Source of the DNA: Hippasteria phrygiana
Taxonomy: Eukaryota > Echinodermata > Asteroidea > Valvatida > Goniasteridae
Reading direction: 5' to 3'
Assembly: GCA_037893225.1 (NCBI GenBank)
Contig: JAZGUH010000483.1
Coordinates: 1,860,001-1,924,000 of the forward strand
DNA: 64,000 bases
Position numbers and translations under genes: made by a program. This document shows, in pieces, positions 1-11,114 of this stretch (its first letter is position 1; every line of letters begins with the position of its first letter). The notes beneath the pieces were generated by a model. The model was given only the letters and a program-made list of their open reading frames with translations. It was not told the DNA's origin and did no database searches.

Positions 1-1179
1 AGACCATCTCATCACCTCCCCCCCATGCGCCTTGCGTTGGCATGTTACATACACGTGCATGAGGCCTAGGTATAGCCCGACCTAAGCTGTTTGATCTACA
101 TGTATTTGGACATTTTGCACCCCACTTAAAAATGAACAGCTGCGACCTGAAAACTCTCACCCAAGTGCACGCTAATATAATTGGATAACTTAGCTTTTTG
201 CCTGGTTGGAGATGCAGTCTCTGGAGATATAATGCAGAAAAAAAACGAGTACAGAAAAAGTAGAATGTTCTTGGAAGAAAGTAGGCATTACTCCCACGTT
301 TTTGGTAGTATATATTATGCTAGAAAAACATTCTTTTTTGTATCATGTCTTTGTCAAAAAAAGGAAGGAAGATGTCCCTTTTTTTCTTATAGTGGTAGCC
401 ACACTTGTTTTCCAAGATGGGTACTGAATTTTTTAACATGGCAACCAAAAACAGCAATGGAGTCAAAACACAATTCAAAATACACAATTAATGCATGTCA
501 TCAACTGGGTGGAATATTCTTTCTTTTACATTTTGTTGTGGATTTTGGGGAGGTCTGTGGCCGGGCACCTAAAAAAATATGCAGGAGGGGGAGGGGGAGG
601 GGGAGGGGGGGTGGGGGCACCAGGGAATGCTGAACATTGTTTGTTTTGTTTGGTTTGACCGTCTCTAAAAGAAATGATAGTGGTCATAGCATATATTGAT
701 GCCCCTCGAAAAACCCATTCTACTACTTTGTGCGATCTGCTGTGTGTGGCCGGTCACATTTACAGGGTTATGTATGTGCCGGCAATCGCGGACCTCCTAC
801 ATTGTATGTCCCTGTATGTCCCTGTTTGCATCTTTCAGTGAAGTCATTTTAGATTTTTAAATACACACTTTGAAGTGTACCTGTTGGTAATAAGTCTTTT
901 GCGAGTGACCCGTACTTTGACCCCGCTGCGTAGTGATTGTTGCCACGACACGTGATTCGGGGCAAGCTTTCTCACATACGCGCGTGCAGACACAATGTCA
1001 ATGCATATCGCATACGTGTCCACTTGCCGTGATCGAAGTACATGTACGAGATTCATACGTTTCTTGTCACTTTAAAACGATAAATTTCCACGCAGATTTT
1101 GTCAGACTCTAGTACTGGTTATTGTTAGAATCTAGACATTAACATAAAATACGAAGTTTGTGGGATTTAGTGCTTGAGA
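1..1179. other. Gene-free left edge
   Basis: No credible coding exon is seen. The stretch holds a G-rich simple repeat (GGGAGG-type, about 583-615). Near 777-800 there is a short piece matching the start of the 195-bp unit that is tandemly repeated at 29.2-29.6 kb (it reads GCCGGCAATCG). It must lie in an intron of, or outside, the exchanger gene whose exons begin at 17.8 kb. Confidence 0.5.
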
Positions 1180-1452
1180 ATGCCTGCGAAGAAGCACTGT
1201 TCTTACGGAACATGCAACAGCGACTCGCGCTTTTCGGACCGTCCCCACATGAATGGCGTTTGGTGGCTACCCTTTCCGAAGCCGAAGTCGAACCGTGAGA
1301 AGTGTCTCCGTTGGATAAAAAACTGCTCCAGAAAAAACTTTTCGGCGGAGAATGTAACTTACAATACTTACATTTGCTCCAAACATTTCGTCGGTGGCAA
1401 TGGGCCAACAGATGACTACACCGACCCAATACCAGCTTCGACATCTAGCGCG
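1180..1452 (+). CDS. THAP-type zinc-finger exon (partial gene)
   Basis: THAP domains are C2CH zinc-dependent DNA-binding modules found in host regulators and in P-element and Kolobok-type transposases. Starting at the ATG at 1180, the reading frame shows the first pair of zinc ligands (KKHCSYGTC), an aromatic/proline block (WWLPFPKPKS), a conserved Trp (CLRWIKNC), the second ligand pair (YICSKHF) and a terminal DYTDPIPA block. The order and spacing fit a THAP domain of about 80-90 residues. The ligand spacing C-x4-C and the GGNGPT..DPIP ending resemble a subfamily that I recall as expanded in marine invertebrates (from memory, not checked). The frame stays open downstream to 1707, but composition changes after about 1460. 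A GT at 1453-1454 is a possible but weak donor, so the 3' end is uncertain. No partner exon was found. It may be a young host gene, a retired copy or a transposon-derived exon. Confidence 0.7.
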
Positions 1453-1699
1453 GTGGAGATGAACAATTTTGTTTTTGTTTTTATTGGGAGGGGGCGTAAT
1501 CATACATGCAGACTATGTGTTATGATTTTGAGTCATTGTGATAGAACTTTTTGTTTCAGGGCCTTGGTTAACCGATTGTTCATTTTGGTTGAACTTCTTG
1601 TTCTTTACAAGATGAAGTGCTTTTTAAATTTTGAAAATAGCAAGAAAGAAAGAACCGGTGTGTGCAGGCAAAATTCAAGAAATGATCAGTTTATCTTAT

Positions 1700-1925
1700 T
1701 TTTTTGATCATCTCGGGAAATAGCCGCAGTGAGTCGAAGTTCGTTTAGAGGGTGGGAGGGTGGGGGTTGTTAAAGGCATCAACAAAATCTCTCTTTCCAT
1801 CCTTTTTCTATTTGTGGGAAAGGTTGGAGGAAGAAAGATTCTGTTGAGCAAGGTCTCATTATCGGTTTTTACGTAAGTGACTGGTCTTGCAGAAATTGTT
1901 TTTGTATATATTTACGAATAGGTTG
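1700..1925. repeat. Direct repeat, copy 1 of 2
   Basis: About 220 bp matches 2095-2312 closely in the same orientation, including the shared core AAAGGCATCAACAAAATCTC and the tail TTTACGTAAGTGACTGG. The two copies sit about 390 bp apart, between the THAP exon and the SAP-like exon. The first 50 bp of the match is weaker, and a G-rich run in the middle differs in length. Confidence 0.8.
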
Positions 1926-2094
1926 GTGGGTATGCCAGCCGTGTGGGTGTGTGACTGACCCACCCAAAGCGTAATTTCTTTCTTTTATTAAAAGTGGAAT
2001 ACGCTTCGAGGGAGTCAGTTTTAGCCACTATTTCTGCTAGATGACAGTCCTGGTATGTGCTGGCTACGTAAGAAGAATAATCAGTGGATTCTTT

Positions 2095-2312
2095 GATGGA
2101 TCATTCCAAGAAGTAGCCACAGCGAGTCCGAACTTATCTGGGGGAGGGGGGGGGGGGAGGATTTGTAAAGGCATCAACAAAATCTCTCTTTCCATTCTTT
2201 TTCTATTTGTGGGAAAGGTTGGATGAAGAAAGATTCTGTTGAGCAAGGTCTCATTATCGGTTTTTACGTAAGTGACTGGTCTTGCAGAAATTGTTTTTGT
2301 ATATTTACGAAT
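2095..2312. repeat. Direct repeat, copy 2 of 2
   Basis: Second copy of the 1700-1925 repeat. It ends just before the putative splice donor of the minus-strand exon at 2323, so the repeat includes intron sequence beside that exon. Function unknown. Confidence 0.8.
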
Positions 2313-2322
2313 AAGTTTTCAC

Positions 2323-2623
2323 CGGTCGTAATCCGCTCGAAAACAAATCAAATAATTGAAGACATCGTATAGTCCGAAATCTGGTATATTCGAGAAATCC
2401 TTCGTGAATCCAGGAAGATTAAATGGGTCGGAAAATGTGCAGCCAGCGTCTTTCAATCTTTTGTCAAGAGTCTCCTTCAAGTTGGGGCTTGAAAGATTCG
2501 GGTCGGTTGTCAATTTCAGATTGGCCACGCACTTGCACAGTTCAACCAGTTCTTTCTTCAGGTAACCCGTTATTGAAACCCCTCTCTCTTGAAGAAATTT
2601 CTGCAGTTTCTTCACGTTCCAAC
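2323..2623 (-). CDS. SAP-like domain exon, possibly of a YqaJ-type recombinase family gene
   Basis: Read on the minus strand, an acceptor (CTAAG at 2624-2628) and a donor (CCG then GTGAAAAC at 2322 and below) bound an open exon of 301 bp (2 nt, 99 codons, 2 nt). The protein starts WNVKKLQKFLQERGV and continues SITGYLKKELVELC, the helix-loop-helix pattern of a SAP-like nucleic-acid-binding motif. It ends with SDPFNLPGFTKDFSNIPDFG and a segment reading LYDVFNYLI. From memory, this layout occurs at the N-terminus of multi-copy invertebrate proteins that carry a YqaJ-type exonuclease domain further on. That link is recollection, not visible here. The exon starts with Trp just after the splice junction, so a short start exon should lie to the right. 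No such exon and no downstream exon was recognised. It could be a transposon-borne or retired copy. Confidence 0.55.
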
Positions 2624-2645
2624 CTTAGAAGTTGTTATCCATTAA

Positions 2646-2707
2646 CCCTAACAGTCCTGAATCCTCCAATTTTAATATGATTTTCCACATACCCAAGGGA
2701 GTTAGGG
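2646..2707. mobile_element. Small TTAA element with CCCTAAC ends (family B)
   Basis: TTAA at 2642-2645 and 2708-2711 flank a 62-bp unit that begins CCCTAACAGTCC and ends GGAGTTAGGG. Ends of this kind recur at 12868, 31820, 55913, 60858 and 63307. The TTAA target duplication and CCC/GGG termini fit a non-autonomous piggyBac-like MITE. Confidence 0.6.
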
Positions 2708-2836
2708 TTAAAGAAACTATAATTGCTAAAAATAGGCCGCGTTTCGAGAAGAACATACAACATGTACTGTAACGATTCGAGCGGTTGTTGTGTTTTAGAG
2801 TGGTGACAATCTCTCTCGTGCGCTGTTTCACCCAGC

Positions 2837-3020
2837 GGTAGTATACAAATACAGCATGGTTTGAGGGGAAGTAGTGGGAATTACTGGTCCCGAGGTGTAG
2901 GTCAGCTCGACTACCTCCCGACGCGAAGCGGAGGGAGGTAGTCGAGCTGACCTACACTGAGGGACCAGTAATTCCCACTATTTTCCAGAAATATACCATG
3001 CTGTATTTGTTTTACTACAC
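2837..3020. repeat. Hairpin element (long inverted repeat)
   Basis: A 184-bp inverted repeat. The outer arms share ACAAATACAGCATGGT and TAGTGGGAATTACTGG. The inner arms share GTAGGTCAGCTCGACTACCT with its complement, leaving a loop of about 14 bp around 2923-2936. It looks like a foldback MITE. No clear target duplication was found. Confidence 0.75.
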
Positions 3021-4296
3021 CTCATAAATATGACGGAAATGACGGAAATCTCACGTTACTCGTACTTCATAGACGCCATTGTTGTTTTATGTTTCTGAGC
3101 TCAGCTATAGTACTAGTTCAACAGGGTTGAAATAGTCTGGTGCCAACACTCTTTAATGTGCCTTTACTGCAGTATTTACAAGGACTACAAACAACAGACT
3201 GGTTCCGTAAAGATTACATGCCATAGACTACATGTTTATGAGGCGGGTTCCAGCGGGAATTTTTGGTGATACCAGAAAAAAATACCGCACGGATACCAGA
3301 CAGGGAAACCACCACTGGCCGTGCGTCGCCACGTTGCGGCTTGCCCCGAATCACGTGGTCTAGCAACAATGGTACTAACATGCATAATAATGATCAGTCT
3401 GGCACGACCGGCGCAAGCTGTGCATCTTAGATTGAGCGAAGACGGGGTACAAGGATCTATGCAAATCAACGCGCAAAAGGCTTATTAAACCATTGTCCAC
3501 AGGCAGCATGAGTTGTATTGATCAGATAATGTATGGACAAGGTTAATTGATCGATATGCCTGATGAAGTGTACGGACATCACACGTGTGGCGTATCTAGC
3601 CAAGATACGTGTACGTATTTATATCACTAGGCACTTGGCATAATTAATATACTCTCTTTGGTTCAGAGGGAGAGGGAAAAGGCCTGTTGATATAAACATG
3701 TACTTGCATTGCATGTGTTGGTATTTTGGCCTTGTGCTTGCAAAAGGCTTCTCATATCAGGCTCACCCAAGCAGCAAAACAAAGGACTCTAATTCATTTT
3801 CTCCTGAAAGGTCTGAAGGGAATTTCGTTTTCAAAAAATGGCAGGCCAATTTGAATATGTGTGTATACCAACCTTTGTGCAGAAGGATTCTCAAAACCAC
3901 TTTTAAAAACAGTTCCATCCAAGAAATGGTGCCATCGCAGTCTCATGCATAACACGTCATGTTTTCGTTAATTACAATAATAATCCCAAGGACTATAACA
4001 TAAGTTGTGTGGGTCTTCTCCTTGCCGATGCCCAACATTAGAATTAAATACACTTGTTTTAAGAGGGTTACTGATTTCCAAACGTGTGCACACAGTCGTG
4101 TTTTACTATGAGGATAAGGTTTTGTCTTCTTTATATTGCCCCTTAATTATTTTAACATTTGCATGTACCGGTACCTGCGAGGATCATGTTCAACAAAAGA
4201 CCTCCCTCGGAGGACATTGATTTCATTGTTTCTTTTTCCTTGTGTCCTTAGTAGTAATACTATACAGATTCTCGGACTTGTCCAACAGCTAGTAGA
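3021..4296. other. No gene recognised
   Basis: AT-rich sequence without splice-bounded coding signal. Several short open frames exist, but their composition is not protein-like and they match no family I know. Confidence 0.4.
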
Positions 4297-4435
4297 CGAC
4301 AAGAAGGGGTCAAGACTCTAACAACTTCATGCCAAGGAATGATCTACAGCAACACACAATACATCAAATTAAAGCACGATCTTATTTTTTAACCTGTTGC
4401 TACGTTCCATCTTCTTTTTTGGGGGGTCAGGTCAC
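4297..4435. mobile_element. Truncated MITE of the GGTCAC (4-bp duplication) family
   Basis: Similar to the right part of the intact element at 59427-59818: both contain AAGGGGTCAAGACTCT, AACACACAATA and ATCAAATTAAAG, and both end in CAGGTCAC. The copy ends at 4435 and is followed by ATTT. No left end was found, so it is probably truncated. Confidence 0.55.
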
Positions 4436-4694
4436 ATTTACCATTATGGAACCATCCCTAAATCATGGGTACCAGACCAATTGTTAACGGTTTTACCAAC
4501 CTCATGACCAATTTGGCATCTTGCTTCTAGTGATTGATGCCCCGGGTTGATTGATTGTGTTCTGGTGTAAATTAGAATCCAGCTTCCAATTAATTCAGTT
4601 CCGTATTGAAAACCAGGATATTGCACAGGCTTTGTGCATGGAGCCATGTGACAATTTAAATCACTCACAGAAGTCAGCATTGCACATGTACATT

Positions 4695-5129
4695 TAGGGC
4701 TGTTCATTTTCGAATAATTTAGTATTCGATGATTCAAATATTTGAATATTTTATAATCGCCGATCAAGTGTTTTCACTTGTCAGCCGCAACTGCATGCCG
4801 CGCCGGTCATTATTATAGACCGCCCGATCGACACTTTTGCCGTGCACAAGATCATTACGGGTACGTATAACGTTCTGATAACTCCAGCCTGTGTTTTTGC
4901 AGTAATTATTTTTATAAGTGTCAATGGTTTTACTGACGGGAACAATAAATCTCCATCCATAAAAAGTTAACGTCAACAAAAATGCGGCATTTGACACTGC
5001 TAAGCGCCGTAACTTTTCTATTAAAATAGCATCACTGATGAGAGTCACATCTGTACATATACGTGCATATATATTTTCGAACTGGCAAAATGGTAGTCGA
5101 ATATTCGGTATATTCGGGACAACCCTGTA
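4695..5129. mobile_element. Candidate hAT-like MITE with TATTCG-rich ends
   Basis: The left end reads TAGGGCTGTTCATTTTCGAA. The right end, complemented, reads ACAGGGTTGTCCCGAATA. Both ends carry TATTCGA motifs. A related left-end piece occurs at 18003-18075. No matching target duplication is visible, so the boundaries are uncertain. Confidence 0.4.
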
Positions 5130-5997
5130 TTACCATACAGCTACTCACAGTCTGGCATGCACCCACCCTTTTCTCTCAGCTTGTTGCATGATGCGCACTG
5201 CCTTTGGCAACAACGGTGCGTAATTATGCAAATAGCACAAGGTGGGATGCGGATTTTGTCCAAATGGTTTGAGGACTAGTGTCTAAATAATTTCAGACAG
5301 CTTGAATAATGGGCTTGGTGAGTCATGTGTGTGGGCTTGCTTTTTTTTTTTAAGATCCGGTTTTGGATTGAAACTGGATGGCTATTGAAACTCCGATATT
5401 GTAATTTAAACACTTCGGAGTTGAAATCAGACAAGAGATAGAGCTTCTGTTTATATTCGGCAGACTAGTCACAGCTAATTGTGGGTGATGTACAGATACA
5501 TGTACAAAGGTAGCGTGACTGTGGCACAATGCTTGTAAAAAATAGGTTGATTTCTCCATTGCCATACACAGTGAGTTCACCGGTTTTCAAGTATTGAAAT
5601 TTTCACGGTTAATGTAAAATAGTGTACTTCATTATTAAAGCTCATGACCTTTGAACTCGGTATTTAACAAGATGGAATTTGTTGCAGATTCTGCTGTGGT
5701 GGATTTGGGGCCGGCGGCCAACTGGTAGGGTGAATAATTGTTGTATTGCGAGAAAAATAGCAGTTTAAAAAACATTTTCAATGTGAACAAAGAATCCTGC
5801 TGATGCCTTTAAGAAATCAAAAGGCACACAACACCAATTATCAGCCATAAATGATTGTTATCAGGTGATCTGGGTTAAGTATTTCTTTAAAAAAAAGTTA
5901 CACCAAAAATTGTTTAAATCAACTCTTGCCAAGTTTGTTAATTGTGTGTACACGTATGTACATGTACATGTACCTCCTTTCCTATCATATACATGTA

Positions 5998-6120
5998 CCG
6001 TAATTTCCGGAATATAGGCCGCGCGGAGTATAAGCCGCAGCATGCAAAAATCTGCTATTTGAGATTTAAAGTTGGCGTATTAACCGCACCGGCGTATTAG
6101 CCGCGGCGCTTACAACGTCC
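5998..6120. repeat. CCGTAATTTCCGG repeat end
   Basis: The block begins CCGTAATTTCCGGAATATAG and carries several GGCCGC/AGCCGC motifs. It resembles the end of a widespread animal DNA transposon group (from memory). Only one end is visible here. Confidence 0.35.
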
Positions 6121-6187
6121 AACCACAAAAGTCGTGCTGCATGCACTAGTATGTAAAAAATGTGTAAGCGGCTTGCGAACGAGTGTC

Positions 6188-6290
6188 ACGAGGCTCCGTG
6201 CACAACTTAACTACCCCCTCATCTCAGCGGAAAGAAAAGGCGAGTTGGCGGGTCAATATCGACGCCGTCTTACCTGACTTCAATTTAAGT
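6188..6290. repeat. Dispersed repeat shared with 53.88 kb
   Basis: This stretch matches 53881-53972 with small indels (shared GGCTCCGTGCACAACT and GTCAATATCGACGCC). At 53.9 kb it is the left end of an element nested in a Tc1-like MITE, so this is another partial copy. Confidence 0.65.
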
Positions 6291-7609
6291 GTTTGCTTTT
6301 ACATTTGTAAATATGCAAACATATCCAGATATACTTCATTGTCATGCTCCCACATTTTCTTTCTTCAAGAAATAAACAAAACATGACAAGCATTCCTGTG
6401 TTTCATATATTCAGACGACCAGCTATTTGTTCAATAGAAAATTGAAGTACATTTAAATGCCCAATAAAAAAAACCCTTAAATACGCATGCGGTGTCGGCC
6501 AGATATTATTCTTGGTGATGTCTTGCATACACAAGAAGTTTTCCCAAGGCTCCCCAGAGGGGGATTTGAGTCCGCAGAGACTAAGCTTACATTCATTTCA
6601 TTTTAGGAATACTATTGAAGATTCCTAATCTCCATTCAGTACGAGTGTTTACACTGCTTGGCTCTAAGAGACATTGCTCAAAGCCGTGTCTCTTCCAAGT
6701 ATTTTTTTTTTCATTCAGGGCTTTCATATTTTTTTTTTTCAATCTTGCTTCTTGTACGTGTTCATTAGGTATTAGTCTTCGGCTAAATGTTAGGGGCCAT
6801 TCAACATTTTCAATGTTTTAAAAAAATTGTTTTTAAATTGTTTTGACCCACCCACCCACCCCAATTTTCGATCTTAAAATATTGATTTGCCATTCAATTA
6901 AACAAATAATAAAATGCCAAGTTTCATGGGAGCATGGTGCAGCTGTGGGTCTCTCCCACTTGAACATGTGCCCTGATGACTTTTTGTGTTTCATAATCAG
7001 CTTCTGATGACCTAGCGCTGGCGATACTGATATTTTTCGTAGTCGATATTGTTCCCCCGCTACATGTATTGCCGATATGCCGATAAAATAGTCTACAAAT
7101 TACGGCATGATAAAAATGTTGTGAAAGGTTAAAATCCTAATGTACAAACGCATAAACAACTTTCAAAAACAAAACACGCTTAGGCCGTACGGGTATAGAG
7201 TTGAAAAAACAAAGGAATTAAAATAAGGGAGTGGAATTGACAAGTCAAAAGAGCATTTCTGTAATTTTTCTTTGTTTTTATTGAAAAGTAAATTTCGATT
7301 TCCAATAATTTTCCTTGACCCACCCACCCACCCACATTTTCGAAAAAAAAAAATCCAAATCGAAATTTTAAAACATTGAACATTTTGAATGGCCCCTTAT
7401 TTTATACATGTAATATTGACAAGACGAAATTGTATTTTGTTAGCACTGAGGTTAGATTGGTATCAGTTTTATAATTGACATAATTAAGGGACATAAATCA
7501 TCATTTGATCTTTGCAATTATCCTGCGCTGTGGTACCAATGACCTGCTGAACATGTATACAGGTAATAATAGGAGACTTGAAATGCTGGTCAGCTGGTGG
7601 CAGCAGACA
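6291..7609. other. No gene recognised
   Basis: AT-rich sequence. Around 6790-6870 and 7310-7400 two stretches with CCCACCCACCC are roughly inverted copies (GGGCCATTCAACATTTTCAAT near 6792 against its complement near 7377-7395). They may be ends of a MITE of about 600 bp. No coding signal. Confidence 0.35.
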
Positions 7610-7613
7610 TTAA

Positions 7614-7822
7614 CCCCTTGCGCACGGTATTTTACGGGAGACGTAGGGGTGTTGCAGCGGTTCTGGCAGCCAAATCGAACCGCTACAATGTGTTTGTGCA
7701 GTCAAGCATGACATAAACAATAATCCAGCAATGGATTGAAACTGCACAAATAGCGGCCAATGGCGTCATCCGTCCTGGTGGCACTTTTCTTTTTTGACGC
7801 CATATAGCGTCATCCATACGCT
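7614..7822 (+). mobile_element. piggyBac-like TTAA MITE, copy 1 (right end lost)
   Basis: Begins after TTAA (7610-7613) with CCCCTTGCGCACGG, then the family body (GGTATTTTACGGGAGACGT, TGTTTGTGCAGTCAAGC, AATGGATTGAAACTGC). It lacks the terminal CAAGGGGTTAA. It is inserted in sequence related to the 23.6-kb palindrome element: CAGCAGACAT lies to its left and GGTTCTGAGCATG to its right. Confidence 0.75.
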
Positions 7823-8544
7823 GGTTCTGAGCATGCCCACAACCGGTAAGAAAAATGGAAAAAGACCGGTGTGTCTGATGTCACCAACGTCTCAAAAGTC
7901 TTTGTTTAATACTGGTTTTACTTCCCGCGAAAAGCATGTGTACATTCATTCAACTTGTATTATGACTTTTTATTTTTTTAAAGTACATGTACTGGTAATA
8001 TTGTGTAATCCGTACAAGAAACATGTACAGTCAAAAGTTGACATACACACATGTATATACACAAAATATTTAAAAGAAAATGTGAAAGTGGTATTTTTTT
8101 TAAAACGGTGCGGCTACGGAGACAGCACTGTTTTGGCTCATGAATATGAAAATTCACGTAATTGAAAACCAAAATGTTGCAGTTATTCCCTAGATTTTTT
8201 TCACAACATGGATATAATGCATTCATGTTATAAAAATCTTAATATATTTGATACCGTTGTAATACCTGTAGCTGTAGGGTGGTTCTGGCAAGATGAATTT
8301 TGAATCTACACATATATATGTGTATAGAACTCTTTCATGCATTGTCATGGACTGCATAGTGGAGTGATAATGAGTGCTTATTCAAGTAAACTAGTCAAGC
8401 GTGCTGCCAATCCACAAGCAATCAAAAAATCAATAAATGAGCTGAAGAGAGCCCAGAGCCCAATGTCATAGCGCTGCTTATATACACACACGATTTTCTG
8501 CTGATGGAACCCTCGCCCATTTCATAGACTAAAGCAGTAATAAG

Positions 8545-8785
8545 CAGTGTTGTAGTCGAGACCATTTCAAGACCAGGCACAAGACCATGCACAAGACCTT
8601 TCACAAGACCAGCTTGTAACAGGCACAAGTAATTACAGGCATAAACCATGACAAAGGAATGCTTTTGTTACAGTTCATTTGAATAGCTTAAGACTTGGAT
8701 TAAGACTGCTGGTCTTGTGCTGGTCTTGTGCTGGTCTTGCAGGGTCTTGTGTGGTCTTGTGATGGTCTTGATGACTACAACACTG
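8545..8785. mobile_element. hAT-type MITE with perfect 8-bp target duplication
   Basis: Terminal inverted repeats CAGTGTTGTAGTC and GACTACAACACTG flank a 241-bp unit made largely of AAGACC / GGTCTTGTG repeats facing each other. GTAATAAG at 8537-8544 and 8786-8793 is a perfect 8-bp duplication, the hAT hallmark. Related ends occur at 32144, 41256 and 50602. Confidence 0.9.
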
Positions 8786-8799
8786 GTAATAAGCACAGT

Positions 8800-8982
8800 G
8801 AAGAGCCGCTAACTTCGGAAGCAGGATTTGCTTAAATTAGTGACGCAACAATATAAATCTCCATGCACGTGCAAGTCGTTAGCACGACTTGGCTATGAAA
8901 TACGCTAATGCTAGTATAAAGCAAACTTTCCTGCTATAATTAGCACAACTTTTCTGCTTACCGTTAAGCAGAGCTATGAAAT
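8800..8982. repeat. Harbinger-type MITE fragment
   Basis: Contains repeated GCTTAA / TTAGCA motifs and ends GAGCTATGAAATTGGGCC, the same type of end as the intact MITE at 30405-30646. The left end is not recognisable. Confidence 0.45.
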
Positions 8983-9709
8983 TGGGCCATGGTTCTATCA
9001 TAGACTTGAAGCCAGAGATGTAGTCGAGTCCATCACAAGTCCCTCCAAGTCACTATAATCATCTAAATTCTAGGTGTTTGTTTGGGGGAGAAAACCTATC
9101 ACTGTGGCATTACAAAATCTGTATTTTCCTGAGTAAAATTAGCGAACCCCTTCAGATGGACCATGTATAAACTGAACCTCTGGTCCCGGCAGTGGATCAT
9201 TACTAATAGAATAATGGGACACGACCCAATCTTGCCGATTTCTACCTTCGTTTTATAACCTCCCACACCTCTCCCTCCCCGCACAATACTTATTGGCAAT
9301 CTCATTACCCATCCCCCCTTGATCAATAAACAGGATTGAGATGTCTTCAGCACGCTGGTTGGCTCATAATCATATACATGTAGATGCAGTCTACCGTCTG
9401 TCCGAAATTGCAATTATAACACCTTTACGCAGTGGCACTAATTCAGCCAGAGGATTAAATTCGTTCTATTTTTTTCTCCCTGTACATGTATATCAAAGGA
9501 AGGGCCTTAATTTTTTAACTCAATGGGTTGAAATGCAATATATTGCATTTCAGAGAAATTATAGTTTTGTCTGTGGCCCACAATGATTGCTGGGTTTTAT
9601 TTTATTCACTGAATCTGTGTCTTCTGAGCATGCAGACTGTACGTGGGTTGCTCAGATTAATTTGTCATCGCCATTATTTCTGCAATTTGTTTTACCTGTT
9701 TTATTATTT

Positions 9710-10166
9710 GTGACCAGCTCTACAAAAATGGGTATAATGTCACCCAAATTTTTTTTTCTTTATATACATGTTTGTACATAGTTGAATTTGTCGCATCCTA
9801 AGCTTCAATTTGCTGTTGGTTACACCCCTAGTGGCATTTTGTGTTCTCGAGATATCTTGACATTTGCATACTCATGTTTTACAATTTAACGGAACTGTGT
9901 TTAGAGATATGTAACCCTCAAAACATAGCAAGTGAAAGAAATGATATAGAAATAATTTCTAGCGAAATTTGTTTATTTTTTTCATCCTTATTTATCAATA
10001 TTCACATTTCTGAAAATAAATTCTAAAAATATACATACAAGAGAAGCCAACAAACCCAAAACAAAAAATCACTAATATGAAGATGTTTTCACCCTCTTCA
10101 CATAGAACAGCCCTGTGTGTTTTTTCGCATAGTGCGATAATACCTTTTTATTGCAGAGCGGGTCAC
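9710..10166. mobile_element. MITE with 4-bp target duplication (GTGACC family), copy A
   Basis: Starts GTGACCAGCTCTAC and ends GCAGAGCGGGTCAC, 457 bp. Flanked by ATTT on both sides (9706-9709 and 10167-10170). The interior shares ATTTTGTGTTCTCGA and AGAAGCCAACAAA with the 54906 copy. No coding capacity is seen. Confidence 0.85.
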
Positions 10167-10356
10167 ATTTGACTCTTGTCCCAGTGTATGGTATGTACAT
10201 TTTGTACATATAATTGTCCTGAACTCAAATGAGAAATTGCATTTCCGTATATATGCAGGTTGAGCTACATGTACCAATAATGAACAGTGTGGGCTTGTTT
10301 CATTTTCTGCATGGCTAAGAATAAACAAATATCAGAAAAAAAATTGACTTTTTTAA

Positions 10357-10570
10357 CCCCTTGAGTACGGTATTTTATGGGAGACGTCGGGGTGCCGTGG
10401 CGGCTCTGGCAGCCAAGCGAAATGGCCACAATGTGTTTGTGCAGTCAAGCGTAACGTATACACAATAATCCAACAATGGATTGAAACTGCACAAACAGCG
10501 GCCAATGGCGTCATCCGGCCTGGTGGCACTGTTTTTTTGGCGCCATATGGCGTCATCCGTATGCAAGGGG
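10357..10570 (+). mobile_element. piggyBac-like TTAA MITE, copy 2
   Basis: A complete 214-bp unit between TTAA at 10353-10356 and 10571-10574. It runs from CCCCTTGAGTACGG to GTATGCAAGGGG. Near the right end it carries the palindrome-like GGCGCCATATGGCGTC. Confidence 0.9.
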
Positions 10571-10669
10571 TTAAAGGTCTGAACTTGCACAGCTGTTAAT
10601 GTTTGTGAAAGTCTAAATTGCCAATCATTTAACATGTAGATTTTTTGGTGAACCATGTATACACTATAC

Positions 10670-11114
10670 GTGACCCGCTCTGGAAAAAGGTATATTATGT
10701 CGCAAAATATGAAAAATGAGTTTGATGTATGTTTGGAAAGCCCGCAATGTAAGCTTTCATTTGGTACATGTGGTAGAGCTCCAAAGCCCTTTCCATTCTG
10801 GAGATATCGCATTGTTGCATATTAATTAGTTCTATGGAGTTAAAATTGCACAACAGAGAAAACAGGCTTTGAAATAGCTAGTTCTAATACAATGCAATGC
10901 AACAATGCACTCTAAAAAGGTTAATTTTCTATTTTATTCACTGAAATCAACATTGTTGTGCACCAAACCTGAAACTAAGATATTTAAGATGTCATTAAAA
11001 ACAAAAAAACAAAAATGAATTTTTGATGAAAAATTTAACCCTCTCAACGTTTAAAGGGCCATTACACGTAAATGCATAGCGCGACTTATATCACCTTTTT
11101 CTGGAGCGGGTCAC
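10670..11114. mobile_element. MITE of the GTGACC family, copy B
   Basis: 445 bp from GTGACCCGCTCTGGAAAAAG to CTGGAGCGGGTCAC, with inverted repeats of about 30 bp. The flanks ATAC and ATTA do not match fully, so the duplication has decayed or the insertion is old. Confidence 0.8.

Noticed and set aside
181..633. 150-codon open frame (+)
   Set aside because: Starts with TTG, low-complexity ending from a G-rich simple repeat, no domain and no splice context.
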